Shown: positions 35,340-45,167, counted from the first letter of the stretch. The stretch: DNA of 64,000 bases from RUG572 sp964386385 (GCA_964386385.1 CAYLRN010000004.1:1-64000); one strand, 5' to 3'. Notes: generated by a model from the sequence alone, not told the origin. Numbers and translations are program-made.

Positions 35340-37520
35340 CTACTTCTTCCGGGGAACGCCGCGAAGCGTCCTAAGGCGCTGGCGACAGAGGACGGCGCTG
35401 ACGACGGCGAGGCAGGCCGACGTGCAGCGGTGGCTCCAGAGCAGGATTTCCTGTCCGTGCGAACCGAACACCGTCATCATCGGCATCACTGACGTGAAGA
35501 CGACCGCCGCGGCGAAGACCGTCCAGAGAGCCCAGAGGACGCCGGAGGTGGCCGTCTTCGTGCGCTCCGAAGTGCGGAAGAAGAGCATCAGCAGGGCACA
35601 CGCGGCGAACACTCCGCCCGCAACCATGTGGAGGACGAGCGCCCAGCCGGACATTCCGCCGATCCGCCATCCGATGAAGCCAGAGAGCAGCTGGTAGACG
35701 AGGCTGCAGACGAATCCGAGGTCGACGAGCCACTTGAAGAGACCCCACGCGAACTCCGCAGTGGACTCGGTTATCTTCTGACTTAGCTTGACGAGCGCGA
35801 TGGCGGCCGCGGCCGCGGCGAAGAGGCACATCAGTCCGAAGACGGTCCAGAGGAACACCTTGAAAACGGGGCGGAGCGCGAACGTCGTGCCGAGGACGGC
35901 GTGGTACGGAGCGCTGACGCCGAGGAACCCGGACTGCTCGACAGCCTCCACGCCGGCGTCGGCCATCGGGCCGGCCGGCACGATCTTCCCGAAGAAGAAG
36001 TCGGAATCGCCGGCGTGGCAGTCGGCGCACTTGACGGGCGCGGCGCCGCGGGCCTGGCGGGCGGGGCGGACGTCGTGTCCGAACGGCCAGGAGACGGGCT
36101 TCGCCTCGGCAGTGACGGCGGAAACGAGGTTCGAGCCGTCAAGCGTCCAGCGACGTCCGTGTCCGACGAATGCGAACGACTTCCCGGCGTTCCCGGCCTT
36201 CAGCTCGCCAAGCGCGGCGGCGACGACCGCCCTTGAAAACGCATTCGTCGTGGCGAGGGTCTTGAGGCCGCGGACGGCGGCCGGCGCAAGCGGAACGGCC
36301 GTGCCGTTCGTCGCGACTTCGCAGAAGAAACTCGGCCACGTCATGCGTCGGGCCTCGACGACGCCGGCGGCGTTCGTCACGAAGACCGGCTCGACGACGT
36401 TCGGCACGTCGGTCGCCCACTGGGCGCGGCCGTAGACGCCGATGCGGTTGGCGCGGGCGCTGCGCACCTGCGCGCGGACGCCGTTCGCGGTGACGCCGGC
36501 GTGGCAGACGGTGCAGGAGAGCTTCTGGAAATGGACGAGCGGGATGCCGGCGTGGACGGGCCTTGGGCCGGCGCCCTTGGCGTCCACGTGGCACGACGCG
36601 CAGGACTTGGTGGCGACGCGGTGGTCCATGCCGTTCTGGTGGCAGTCCACGCACTTCATGCCGCGCTGGAGATGCACGTCGCCGGCAATCGCGTGGCTCG
36701 CCATGCCCTTCTGCGAAACGGCGTGGCAGCCGAGGCAGTTCTCGTTCTGCGGCCTGCCGACGCGGAAGAGGCAGCGGTTCTTCTTGTCGAACTGCGCCCG
36801 GTCGTACGTCGTGTTCTCCGGAACGCGGAAGAGATGGTCGTCGGGGTTCTCCGGCTGCAGCGCCGCGTCCCACGTGGCGTCAAGGCGCTCGTTCATGCCC
36901 TCGACGAGGCCGATGCCCGCGGCGGCCGTGGCGGCGCCCTGCCAGTTCTCGCGCAGGACCTGCCGCGCCCATTCGCTCGGGTCGTATCCGCCCTGCTGGT
37001 GGCAGGCGAGGCAATTGAGGCCGAGGGCGCCCGTCACGAACCAGCGCTGGCGCTCGCCAGCGACCTCCTCCATGGCGCGGGAGTCGCAGGCGATTCCGCC
37101 GCCGGGGAAATGGCGTCCGAACTCCTTGACCCACTGCCAGCATGAAAGGCCGACGTCGCGCGGGGAGAGCGCGCCCTCCTGCCCGTGCAGGGAGAGGGGG
37201 ATGGCGGTGCCGGACTTCTCGTCCGACAGGAACCACGGCTCGGTGGCGACGGAGGAAGGCGCGTCGTTCGTGTCAAGACCGGTGCGGAAGTGGGACCCAC
37301 CCTGCATGGACGCCACCTCGTGGCACTGTCCGCACGTCTTCGCCTGCGAGACCGGGCGCGGGAGGCGTCCGAAGGGCGAAACCTTGTCGCCGTCGGCGTC
37401 GAGAGGCGCAAGACGGTGCATCGGCACGGTCCTGCCGCCGTTCCAGTGCGAATCCGCGGCATGGACGGGCGGCGCGCAGAGAAGCGCCATCGCGGACAGT
37501 ATCAGGAAGTTGGCCTTCAT
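35340..37520 (-). CDS. Heptahaem c-type cytochrome with C-terminal membrane domain
   Basis: 726 aa. After the signal peptide MKANFLILSAMALLCAPPVHA come seven CxxCH haem sites: CGQCH (63-67), CLACH, CLGCH, CVDCH, CASCH, CTVCH and CADCH. From about residue 520 there are four to five membrane helices (PVFKVFLWTVFGLMCLFAAAA, WALVLHMVAGGVFAACALLM and others), like membrane cytochrome b561-type or DUF4405-type domains. It probably passes electrons between the quinone pool and periplasmic acceptors. The partner is unknown; the immediate neighbour is apbE. A GAAGAAGGA site precedes the ATG. Confidence 0.82.
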   Translation of the reverse strand: MKANFLILSAMALLCAPPVHAADSHWNGGRTVPMHRLAPLDADGDKVSPFGRLPRPVSQAKTCGQCHEVASMQGGSHFRTGLDTNDAPSSVATEPWFLSDEKSGTAIPLSLHGQEGALSPRDVGLSCWQWVKEFGRHFPGGGIACDSRAMEEVAGERQRWFVTGALGLNCLACHQQGGYDPSEWARQVLRENWQGAATAAAGIGLVEGMNERLDATWDAALQPENPDDHLFRVPENTTYDRAQFDKKNRCLFRVGRPQNENCLGCHAVSQKGMASHAIAGDVHLQRGMKCVDCHQNGMDHRVATKSCASCHVDAKGAGPRPVHAGIPLVHFQKLSCTVCHAGVTANGVRAQVRSARANRIGVYGRAQWATDVPNVVEPVFVTNAAGVVEARRMTWPSFFCEVATNGTAVPLAPAAVRGLKTLATTNAFSRAVVAAALGELKAGNAGKSFAFVGHGRRWTLDGSNLVSAVTAEAKPVSWPFGHDVRPARQARGAAPVKCADCHAGDSDFFFGKIVPAGPMADAGVEAVEQSGFLGVSAPYHAVLGTTFALRPVFKVFLWTVFGLMCLFAAAAAAIALVKLSQKITESTAEFAWGLFKWLVDLGFVCSLVYQLLSGFIGWRIGGMSGWALVLHMVAGGVFAACALLMLFFRTSERTKTATSGVLWALWTVFAAAVVFTSVMPMMTVFGSHGQEILLWSHRCTSACLAVVSAVLCRQRLRTLRGVPRKK

Positions 37521-37555
37521 GGATTGTGATTCCTTCTTCTTTTGTGTCGATTGGG

Positions 37556-37999
37556 CTACTTGGCCTTTGCGGCCTCCTGCTTCGGACTGTCGTCGTCCTT
37601 CGTCGCAAGCGAGAAATTCCAGACGTCCGCCGTGCGGCAGGCGTCGATCAGCCCCATCAGCCTGTCGTACTGGACGGACTTGTCGGCGCGTATGACGACC
37701 GGCTGGCCGGGGTAGACGGCGGCTATGCGCTTGAGCCGCTCCGTGACCTCCGCAAGCGAGAGGACGCGCCCGTTGATGGAGACGTCGCCCTTCTCGTTGA
37801 GGTTCAGGATGATCTCGCCCGGCATCCGGCCAGGGACGGTGGCGGACTTCGCGGTGGGCAGGGCGATGGAGACCTCCGTCTCCCACTGCGAAAAGACGCT
37901 GGACGTGATGAAGAAGCAGAGAAGCAGGAAGATGACGTCCATCACGGACGTCAGCTGCAGCGCCGCGGCGCCGCCTCTGCGCTTGCGCGAAAACTTCAT
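37556..37999 (-). CDS. exbD: ExbD/TolR biopolymer transport protein
   Basis: 147 aa. One N-terminal helix carries the conserved Asp21 (LTSVMDVIFLLLCFFITSSV), the proton-binding residue of ExbD. The periplasmic part has the expected strands (ILNLNEKGDVSINGR, PVVIRADKSVQYDRLMGLIDACR). It overlaps exbB by ATGA and would form the energy-transducing complex with it. The cytochrome gene follows after a 35-bp gap. Confidence 0.9.
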   Translation of the reverse strand: MKFSRKRRGGAAALQLTSVMDVIFLLLCFFITSSVFSQWETEVSIALPTAKSATVPGRMPGEIILNLNEKGDVSINGRVLSLAEVTERLKRIAAVYPGQPVVIRADKSVQYDRLMGLIDACRTADVWNFSLATKDDDSPKQEAAKAK

Positions 38000-38634
38000 G
38001 CGAACACCTGCGAAAGAGCCACGCCCAGCGTCTCAAGTCCGGCAATGCGCTTCATGGTGCGCCGGCGGAGGAACGCATGGAAGCCGAGGCATGGGATTGC
38101 TATGACTAGGCCGAACACCGTGGTGATGATCGCCTGGGAGACGCCCTGGGCGAGGACGGCGGGGCGGACGTTGGCGGCGAGGTCGCCGGCGATGCTGCCG
38201 AACGCCTGGAACATGCCGAGCACCGTGCCGAGAAGCCCGACGAGCGGAGCTATCGCGGCAAGGTCCGCAAGCCAGTCGACGGATGCCTGCAGCCGTTCGG
38301 CGGCGTGCGACCCCGCCGTCTCGACCGCGGACTCCACGACCGTAAGGGGAGCGCCCTCGGACGCATTGTGCGCCGCGTCGATGGCCGCCACGACCATCGC
38401 GGAGAACGCGCATGGGCGGCGTTCGCACAGACGGCGCGCCTCCTTCGCGTCGCCGCCCTGGAGCTTCGCGAACACGTCGCTCACGAGCGCGCGCGGGGCG
38501 AGGGCGCCGCGCCGCTGGGCGAAGAGCAGATACAGGACAATCGCCAAGGCCAGGACCGAAATGCCGGCCAGGACCCACATCAGAAAACCGCCGTAGGCCC
38601 AGGCCTGGGCCAGAGTGATGCCACCGTCGTTCAT
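37996..38634 (-). CDS. exbB: MotA/TolQ/ExbB proton channel family protein (second set)
   Basis: 212 aa. Three helices: AYGGFLMWVLAGISVLALAIVLYLLF, then the family block IAPLVGLLGTVLGMFQAFGSI, then QGVSQAIITTVFGLVIAIPCLGFHAFL. The start at 38634 sits on the argH stop codon (ATGA); a longer reading would be inside argH. It pairs with exbD at 37556-37999, unlike the degenerate pair at 29686-30785. Confidence 0.88.
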   Translation of the reverse strand: MNDGGITLAQAWAYGGFLMWVLAGISVLALAIVLYLLFAQRRGALAPRALVSDVFAKLQGGDAKEARRLCERRPCAFSAMVVAAIDAAHNASEGAPLTVVESAVETAGSHAAERLQASVDWLADLAAIAPLVGLLGTVLGMFQAFGSIAGDLAANVRPAVLAQGVSQAIITTVFGLVIAIPCLGFHAFLRRRTMKRIAGLETLGVALSQVFA

Positions 38635-39980
38635 CCAAGCAACTCCTTCATGTGAGACTCGAAATCGGATTTCCGCTCCTCTACGGAGCGGGCAAGCTCT
38701 GAAATGCGCGAATCGTAGATTCCCCAGTCCAGCCCGGCCGTCGTGCCGGCATGGGACTTCGCGGCCACCGCGGCGTCCGGGTCTTCGGACGACAGCGCCT
38801 CCAGGTTGTCGCGGACCTGATGGTACGCCTCGCGCCACGGCGTCCCCGCCGCGACCTTCCGGAGCGCGACGTCCGTCGCGAATACGCCGGGGATGAAGCC
38901 CGCGCGCAGGGCCCGCTCGTCAACCGTCATTCCGCCGACGACCTTCGCCATGATGCGCAGGGTGGTACGCGTGACGGCCAGCCCCTTCATGTAGAGCCCC
39001 TTGCAGTCCTGGAGGTCGCGGTTGTAGCCGCCGGGCATCGCGTGGAGAAGCGAGAGGGAGGCCGTCGCGAAGCCGAGAACCTGCGCCGTCTTGGAGCGCA
39101 CGAGCTCGAGGACGTCGGGGTTGTACTTCTGCGGCATGATCGAACTGCCCGTGCAGTAGGCGCGGGGAAGCCTGAAGTAGCCGAACTCCGGCATCGAGAA
39201 GAGAATCATGTCCTCGGCGAGGCGGGAGAGGACGGCCATGAGCTGCGCAAGCGCGGAAAGAAGCGCGGCCTCGTCCTCGCCGCGCGCCATCGACGCGCCG
39301 AAGACGTTGTGGATCGGACGGGCGAATCCGAGGAGGTCGCTCGTCCGATTGCGGTCGAGCGGCAGAGGGACGCCGTAGCCGGCGGCGCTGCCGAGCGGGC
39401 AGAGGTCGTTGAGCCTGTAGGCGGCCTCGAGGTTGAACGTCTGGTCGAGAACCATCTCCGCGTGGCCGGACGCCCAGACGCCGACGGAACTCGGCATGGC
39501 GGGCTGGAGATGCGTGCGGCCGACAAGCGGGACCCTGTCGTGCGCCCGGCCGAACGCGACGAGCGCGGAGGCGAGGGCGGCCACTTCCCCCTCCAGCGCG
39601 AGAATCTGGTCCTTCACGTGAAGGCGCACGTCCACGGCCACCTGGTCGTTGCGGCTGCGGCCCGTGTGGATCTTCTTTCCGAGGTCGCCCAGCATTTCCG
39701 TCAGGCGCGTCTCCACGGCCATGTGCACGTCCTGGTCCTGCTCGCGGATGGCGAACGACCTGTCCGCCGCCACTTCCGCCAGAGCCTTTCGCACGCGCGC
39801 CGCCTCGTCCTTCGTGACGACGGGCGGACGGACGGGCATTTCCGAAAGCATGGTGACATGGGCCGCCGTGCCAAGGCAGTCCCAGCGGACAAGGTCCATG
39901 TCCAGAACGGGATCGTCCCCGACCGTGTAGTCGAGGACGTCCGGGTCAACGTCTCCGGTTATCGTCTTTTCCGTTTTCAT
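38631..39980 (-). CDS. argH: Argininosuccinate lyase
   Basis: 449 aa. It splits argininosuccinate to arginine and fumarate. The superfamily signature GSSIMPQKYNPD begins at residue 278 with the catalytic Ser loop. GKKIHTGRSRND and RTHLQPA (His157) are also intact. The gene overlaps the end of the preceding gene by 35 bp, which is unusually long for this cluster. It lies inside a run of envelope genes with no other arginine gene in view. Confidence 0.94.
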   Translation of the reverse strand: MKTEKTITGDVDPDVLDYTVGDDPVLDMDLVRWDCLGTAAHVTMLSEMPVRPPVVTKDEAARVRKALAEVAADRSFAIREQDQDVHMAVETRLTEMLGDLGKKIHTGRSRNDQVAVDVRLHVKDQILALEGEVAALASALVAFGRAHDRVPLVGRTHLQPAMPSSVGVWASGHAEMVLDQTFNLEAAYRLNDLCPLGSAAGYGVPLPLDRNRTSDLLGFARPIHNVFGASMARGEDEAALLSALAQLMAVLSRLAEDMILFSMPEFGYFRLPRAYCTGSSIMPQKYNPDVLELVRSKTAQVLGFATASLSLLHAMPGGYNRDLQDCKGLYMKGLAVTRTTLRIMAKVVGGMTVDERALRAGFIPGVFATDVALRKVAAGTPWREAYHQVRDNLEALSSEDPDAAVAAKSHAGTTAGLDWGIYDSRISELARSVEERKSDFESHMKELLG

Positions 39981-41175
39981 TCAGCGTCTTTTCCATCATG
40001 CGGTCCGCCTCGTCCAACAGAGGACGAAGCGTTTCCGGCTTCTCCCCGCGCACCACCCCCAGCAGGAACGTCCGATACGCGGACGCGGCCGCGGCGAGGC
40101 TTTCCCCGCGGCCTATGGAGCAGAATGGCATCTCCCGCGCCTTCTGCCACGCGGCCTGCCTGACGGTCTCGCTCTCCGCCGCCAGGGCAGCCGCCTCGCC
40201 GAAGGTGCAGGACGTGCGGTTAGTGCCTATACTTTTATCAAACTCGGGAGGATAAAGCAAGAGACGAGAGGTGAAAACCTTGAGATCCCAGTCGCTTGCG
40301 CGTCCGGGCGAGAGGACGGAGCGGGTGAGACGGGCGAGGCGCTCGTCGGACGCCCGGTCTTGCTTCACGGACTCCGTCTCGCCGGTCAGTTCCGTCAAAA
40401 GCCAGTCCGCATCCCACTGCCGACCGTCGAGTAGGCGTTCAAGGGCGGGTCTGAAGATCTTTCTCTCCCTCATCCAGCCGACGACGTAGCCGGCGAGAAC
40501 GGCGGAAGTCCCCTCCGTCGCCTGAAGGTAGCGGCATGTCTGCGGAAAATACGGCATTCGCGCATCGCTCCAGAGCTCCAGCGTGGCGCGGACGTCGTCA
40601 TGCGCCTGCGCGGAGTCCGCGGCGCGAAGCGCGCCGGCGACAACCCAGTCCGGCAGGAGGCGTTCGGGGACGCCCGGGGCGCGACGGCGGTCCAGCCAGG
40701 CGCGGAGCCAGGCCTTTGAAATGTGGAAGCGCAGGGCGTCCAGATCTGAAAATCCGGGGGAGGGAAGCCAGATGCGCGTCATACGGCTCTTTGCCATCCA
40801 GCGCGAGAGCACGCGGACGTCGTTCGTAGTCCCGTCGAGCGCATGGATCGCAATCGCCGTCGAACGCCCCTTCGGCATTTCAAGCTTGTACGCCCTTTCG
40901 AGCGAGCGGACGGTTCGCGTCGCGAACTGGAGGATCGGGAGGCGGACGCCCATCGGGTCGCCCGGGATGTCCGCCGCCACAACGGATATGGCGCCGTCGG
41001 CGGAAGTGGCGACCTTGGGCATTTCCGACGGATGGCGGCGGGGAGGCTGCGGGACGTCATCGTCCGTCTGCGCGGACGCGGAAACGGAAACTGCGGCGGC
41101 AAGGACCGCGAGGACGCGCAATGCGCGGCGCGAAAGGAAAGAGGCGATGTGCGAGAGGCGGAGCATTGCGCACAT
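39946..41175 (-). CDS. Exported protein of unknown function (possibly degenerate peptidase_MA-like)
   Basis: 409 aa. The signal peptide ends near VSVSASA. The rest is soluble with no recognised family. The stretch FHISKAWLRAWLDRRR, about 18 residues before LLPDWVVAGALR, recalls the layout of gluzincins (HExxH then LPxWxxEG), but both catalytic motifs are degenerate, so any protease activity is unlikely. It sits 4 bp after the BatB gene and overlaps argH. Confidence 0.6.
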   Translation of the reverse strand: MCAMLRLSHIASFLSRRALRVLAVLAAAVSVSASAQTDDDVPQPPRRHPSEMPKVATSADGAISVVAADIPGDPMGVRLPILQFATRTVRSLERAYKLEMPKGRSTAIAIHALDGTTNDVRVLSRWMAKSRMTRIWLPSPGFSDLDALRFHISKAWLRAWLDRRRAPGVPERLLPDWVVAGALRAADSAQAHDDVRATLELWSDARMPYFPQTCRYLQATEGTSAVLAGYVVGWMRERKIFRPALERLLDGRQWDADWLLTELTGETESVKQDRASDERLARLTRSVLSPGRASDWDLKVFTSRLLLYPPEFDKSIGTNRTSCTFGEAAALAAESETVRQAAWQKAREMPFCSIGRGESLAAAASAYRTFLLGVVRGEKPETLRPLLDEADRMMEKTLNENGKDDNRRR

Positions 41176-41179
41176 GCCG

Positions 41180-42211
41180 TCATGCCGTCGCGGCGGCGAG
41201 CCGCCGGGTGCGGCCGGCGAAGCGTCCGCGTGAAAGGCAGGCCGCCGCGAGCATCAGCGCAAGCCCGGGAACGAGAAACCACTCGAAACGCTCCGTGGCG
41301 CGAAGTTCCTCGGCCTCCGCCATTTCCTTCGCGGCCACCTGGCGCAGGAACTTGCTGTAGATGGCGCCAAGGGTAGTCTCGGCGGTGCCGGCGGTGGCGA
41401 GGGGGACGTAGCGCCCGCCGGAGAGCTCGGCGATCGCCACGAGGGCCTTTTCGTCGAGCTTAGTCTCGACCGGACTGCCCTTGAACGTCTGGACGCCCGT
41501 TCCGGAGGAGTCGGGAATGGTGGAGGGCTTCGCCGGGTCGCCGATGCCGACGGTGAAGACGGGGACGCCGCGCTTCTTCGCGAGCTGGGCGCTTTCGACG
41601 ACCTTGCCGCGCAGGTCGCCGCCGTCGGAGATGAGGATGATCGCGTTGTGGTCGTCCGCCGCCGGGTCGAGCGCGTCAAGGGAGGTGGAAATGGCGCCAC
41701 CGAGGTCAGTCTCGCCGCGCGGTGCGGAGTCGGGGGCGATTCCCTCGAGGGCGCTGCGCAGGAACGCATGGTCGGTGGTGAGCGGACACAGCAGAACGCC
41801 GGTGCGGCGGAACGCCACGAGCGCGCATCTGTCGCCGTCGAGGGAATCGATGAGGTCGGCGACGTCCGCCTTCGCGCGCTCAAGCCTGTTCGGGCGGACG
41901 TCGGCGGCGAGCATCGACCTTGAGACGTCGAGCGCGACGACGACATTCCGGCTGCGGGACCTGAAGCGGTCGGACGAATGGCCCCACTGCGGCCGGGCGG
42001 CGGCGAAGACCGCCAGCGTCATCCCGGCCAGCAGAAGGGCCGCCTGGACGTTGAAGAGACGCGGACTGCGCGGCATGAGACGCGCCCGCAGGGCCGGCGC
42101 GACGAGCGTCCCCAGGCGTCTTTCCGCGCGAGCGCGGAGAAACGCCCAGAAGAGGCCGGCGACCGGCACCAGCGCCACGAGGCACAGCATCCAGGGGTTG
42201 ACGAATCTCAT
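41180..42211 (-). CDS. VWA-domain membrane protein, BatB type
   Basis: 343 aa. Two N-terminal helices (MLCLVALVPVAGLFWAFL, NVQAALLLAGMTLAVFAAA) are followed by a von Willebrand A domain with the MIDAS motif DVSRS at residues 95-99, the TDLGGA threonine and the ISDGGD aspartate. A C-terminal helix (FEWFLVPGLALMLAAACL) follows. This is the Bat (Bacteroides aerotolerance) BatA/BatB layout. Its BatD-type partners are on the other strand at 47016-50235. One base separates it from the rhamnosidase gene. Confidence 0.85.
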   Translation of the reverse strand: MRFVNPWMLCLVALVPVAGLFWAFLRARAERRLGTLVAPALRARLMPRSPRLFNVQAALLLAGMTLAVFAAARPQWGHSSDRFRSRSRNVVVALDVSRSMLAADVRPNRLERAKADVADLIDSLDGDRCALVAFRRTGVLLCPLTTDHAFLRSALEGIAPDSAPRGETDLGGAISTSLDALDPAADDHNAIILISDGGDLRGKVVESAQLAKKRGVPVFTVGIGDPAKPSTIPDSSGTGVQTFKGSPVETKLDEKALVAIAELSGGRYVPLATAGTAETTLGAIYSKFLRQVAAKEMAEAEELRATERFEWFLVPGLALMLAAACLSRGRFAGRTRRLAAATA

Positions 42212-42212
42212 G

Positions 42213-45128
42213 CTACTGCTGCTTCACGACCGTGTAAGTGCCGGCGGCGTATTCCTTCGCGGCCTCGCCGGGGACCTTGACGGTGGCGGTCGTGTTCGCG
42301 GGAACCGTGAACGTCCACGTCCACTTGCCGTCCGCGCCGTAGTTCCACGCGCTCCTGACCGGACCGTAGGGCGACTTGAACTCGGCGTTCACCTTGCCCA
42401 CGCGCCTGTCGGGAATCGGGGCGAGCACGATGTGCTTGAATCCGGGACGGGCGACGTCCTCCTGGATGCCGGCCATCGTACCGTACATCCACGAGAGCAC
42501 CGCGCCGTAGGCGTAGTGGTTGAAGGAGTTCATGCCGACGGGGCCGAAGCCGGTGGCCTTCACGTAGGAGTTCCAGCGCTCCCAGATCGTCGTCGCGCCC
42601 TGGTCCACCGAATAGAGCCACGAGGGGTTCTTGTGCTGGAGGAGGAGGGTGTAGGCCATTTCCGGGGAGCCGACATCGTAGGTGAGCGTGTCCATGAGGA
42701 TGGACGTGCCGAGGAAGCCGGTCTGGAGGCAGTCGCCGTGGTCCTTGAAGTTCTTCAGGAGCGCGGTCTTCGTCTGCGCGACGGCCTTGGCGTCCGAGAG
42801 GAGGCCGAGCTTGATCGCGAAGAGCGCGGGCGTCTGCATGTCGCGGAAGACGGGCAGGAGCATTCCGTCCTTGGCGACGAACTCCTTGCGCAGGTAGGCG
42901 AGGGCGTCGGCGGACATCTTCTCGTACTTCTTGACGCCGTCCTCCTTGCCAAGGGCCTTGGCCATCGTGACCATCATGCGGGAGTCCCAGAGCCAGTAGC
43001 AGCCGCCAAGGTAGTTCCAGTACGTGAGGGCGTCGGCCTTCGGGCGGCGGCCCTTGCCGTTCGGATTGGGCTCGAACGCGCCGCCGCCGCAGGACTCGAG
43101 CTTCTCGTAGCTGAGCCAGTCGGCCCACTGGTAGTTGCCGTTCTCCGGGCCGCTGCGGTACTTAGACTTTCCGAGGTAGGAGACGAAGCCGTCCATCGCG
43201 TCCCAGTTCTCCTCGAGGATGCGGCGGTCGCCGAACTGCTTCCAGACAGTGTAGGGGACGATCACGCCGGCGTCGGCCCAGCCGAGGCGGTGGCCTTCGT
43301 TTCCGTACTGCGCGTTCGGCGCGACGCCCGGGAAAGTGCCGTACTTGTCGCGGCTGTCGCGCATGTCGCGCATCCACTTGATGAAGAACGCATAGACGTC
43401 GGCGTTGTAGGTGGCGGCCTCCGTGAACACCTGCGTGTCGGCGGTCCAGCCCAGGCGCTCGTTGCGCTGCGGGCAGTCGGTCGGCACGGAGAGGTAGTTG
43501 GAGTACTGTCCCCACCTGACGTTGGAGACGAGCTTGTTGACGTCGGCGACGCCGGTCTCGAGCGTTCCGGTCTCGTTCTCCGCGAGGATGGACGTCACGG
43601 GGATGGACGCGATCTTCTTGAACGTCACGCGGCCGGTGGCCGTGACGGAGATGTAGCGGTAGCCGAAGAACGAAAACGCGGGGCGGTACTTCTCGTCGCC
43701 CGTACCGGCGAACGTGTAGTTCGCGACGGCGCGCGCGGCGCGGAGGTTCTGGCGGTAGACGGAGCCCTCCGGTCCGTCGTTGCCGCGCTTCTTCGCGCCG
43801 TTGGCGTCGTTGAGCATTTCGGCGGGCTTGACGGTAAGGCACGTGCCGGCGGTCGCGGAGAACGTGAAGCACGGGACGGCGGCGGCGTTCTGGGCGAAGT
43901 CGACGACGAGCGTCTCGCCCTTGTCGAGCGTCACTTCCTCGCCGCACTTGTACGAGCGCACCTTCTTCACCTTGCCGAAGCTGTCCTTGTCCGCGCCCTC
44001 GACGCCGCTCCACACGTACGTCTCATGCGGCTTGAGGGCGAGGTCGCAGCGGAGGCGGATCTGCGCGCCGCTGCAGGGGAGGAGTTCGCCCTTGAACTCG
44101 GTGTTGACCTCGGAGGCCTTGAACGGAGCCTCGACCTTGCCGGTCTTCATCCAGCACGTCTTGACGCGGGCGTCGTAGTCCTCGCCGTCGAAGATCGCGG
44201 CGCGGACTACGGGGCCGGTCGTGGCGGCCATCCACGAGGTGTCCGTGCCCACGCGCCTCTCCTTGCCGTCCGCGTAGCGGATGACGAGCTGTGCGCGGAA
44301 CGCGGACTTCTTGCCGATGAAGTTCACGATCTTGTCGCGCCACCAGCCGGAGGAGACCTGGGCGGAGAACACGTTCGCGTCGGCGGCGCCGGTCTTCATC
44401 ATGTGGGTGACGTCGTAGGTGAAGGAGTACTTCGTCTTCAGGTTGTGCGTGAAGCCGGGCTTCAGGAAGTCGGGCGCGCCGGCGGCGCACTTGCCGCCCT
44501 TGCAGGCCTTGCGCGCGACGGGGCTTCCGTTCACGTAGGCCTCGAACGCGCCGAGGCCGGCGACGGTCCAGAACGCCTCCTTGACCTCTCCGCCGTTGGG
44601 GACGGTCTTGACGAAGCACGCCGTGCCGTCCTCGGCCTCCTGCTTGTTTCCGGCCTTGGCGTTGTCGCGCACGACGGCGTCGGCCGCGGAGATCCAGACG
44701 GAGCCGTCCCAGTCGCCGGCCTTGAAGAGACCGGTCTCGAAGATGCACTTCGCGGGCTCAAGCCAGACGCCCTTCTCGTCCTTCACGGCGACGGACCACA
44801 GATACCTGGTGGCGCTCTTCAGCGCAGGGCCCGCGTAGCGGACTCCGACGGACTTGTCGCAGGCGACTTCGCCGGAGTCCCACACTTCCCTTTTCCCGCA
44901 GCAGCCCTCGTACACCTTGAGGCGGTAGGCGGTCTGCGCCGCGCCCTGCCGCTTCGAGCACATGCGCCAGCTGAACGCCGGCGCCGCGCCCACGTTGGCC
45001 GGCGCGACCATCGAGTCGACCTTCAGCCCGACGACCTTGTCGCGGCATTTTCCGCCGCCCGTGCAGCACGCGCCCGTCGCGACTGCGAGCGCGACGACGC
45101 CGGCGGCTATCAAAGACATTCTCTTCAT
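42213..45128 (-). CDS. Alpha-L-rhamnosidase, GH78
   Basis: 971 aa. It should release terminal L-rhamnose from plant or bacterial polysaccharides or glycosides. The GH78 catalytic block TDCPQRNERLGWTADTQVF is intact and lies in an (alpha/alpha)6 barrel, with EENWDAMDGFVSYLGK and GFGPVGMNSFNHYAYGAV downstream. N-terminal beta domains begin after an export signal (MKRMSLIAAGVVALAVATGAC) that may be a weak lipobox. Cysteine-rich patches (CCTGGGKC, ACKGGKCAAG) are unusual. AAAGGGAG precedes the ATG. It lies 39 bp after rhaA and is thus a rhamnose-use gene. Confidence 0.9.
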   Translation of the reverse strand: MKRMSLIAAGVVALAVATGACCTGGGKCRDKVVGLKVDSMVAPANVGAAPAFSWRMCSKRQGAAQTAYRLKVYEGCCGKREVWDSGEVACDKSVGVRYAGPALKSATRYLWSVAVKDEKGVWLEPAKCIFETGLFKAGDWDGSVWISAADAVVRDNAKAGNKQEAEDGTACFVKTVPNGGEVKEAFWTVAGLGAFEAYVNGSPVARKACKGGKCAAGAPDFLKPGFTHNLKTKYSFTYDVTHMMKTGAADANVFSAQVSSGWWRDKIVNFIGKKSAFRAQLVIRYADGKERRVGTDTSWMAATTGPVVRAAIFDGEDYDARVKTCWMKTGKVEAPFKASEVNTEFKGELLPCSGAQIRLRCDLALKPHETYVWSGVEGADKDSFGKVKKVRSYKCGEEVTLDKGETLVVDFAQNAAAVPCFTFSATAGTCLTVKPAEMLNDANGAKKRGNDGPEGSVYRQNLRAARAVANYTFAGTGDEKYRPAFSFFGYRYISVTATGRVTFKKIASIPVTSILAENETGTLETGVADVNKLVSNVRWGQYSNYLSVPTDCPQRNERLGWTADTQVFTEAATYNADVYAFFIKWMRDMRDSRDKYGTFPGVAPNAQYGNEGHRLGWADAGVIVPYTVWKQFGDRRILEENWDAMDGFVSYLGKSKYRSGPENGNYQWADWLSYEKLESCGGGAFEPNPNGKGRRPKADALTYWNYLGGCYWLWDSRMMVTMAKALGKEDGVKKYEKMSADALAYLRKEFVAKDGMLLPVFRDMQTPALFAIKLGLLSDAKAVAQTKTALLKNFKDHGDCLQTGFLGTSILMDTLTYDVGSPEMAYTLLLQHKNPSWLYSVDQGATTIWERWNSYVKATGFGPVGMNSFNHYAYGAVLSWMYGTMAGIQEDVARPGFKHIVLAPIPDRRVGKVNAEFKSPYGPVRSAWNYGADGKWTWTFTVPANTTATVKVPGEAAKEYAAGTYTVVKQQ

Positions 45129-45167
45129 GCATTCTCCCTTTGGTTTTCAGATTCCGGTCTTCAGGCG

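Noticed and set aside
35340..38045. A single 901-residue reading through the cytochrome and exbD region
   Set aside because: Its first ~175 residues are the wrong frame of exbD; the signal peptide at 37520 marks the true cytochrome start.
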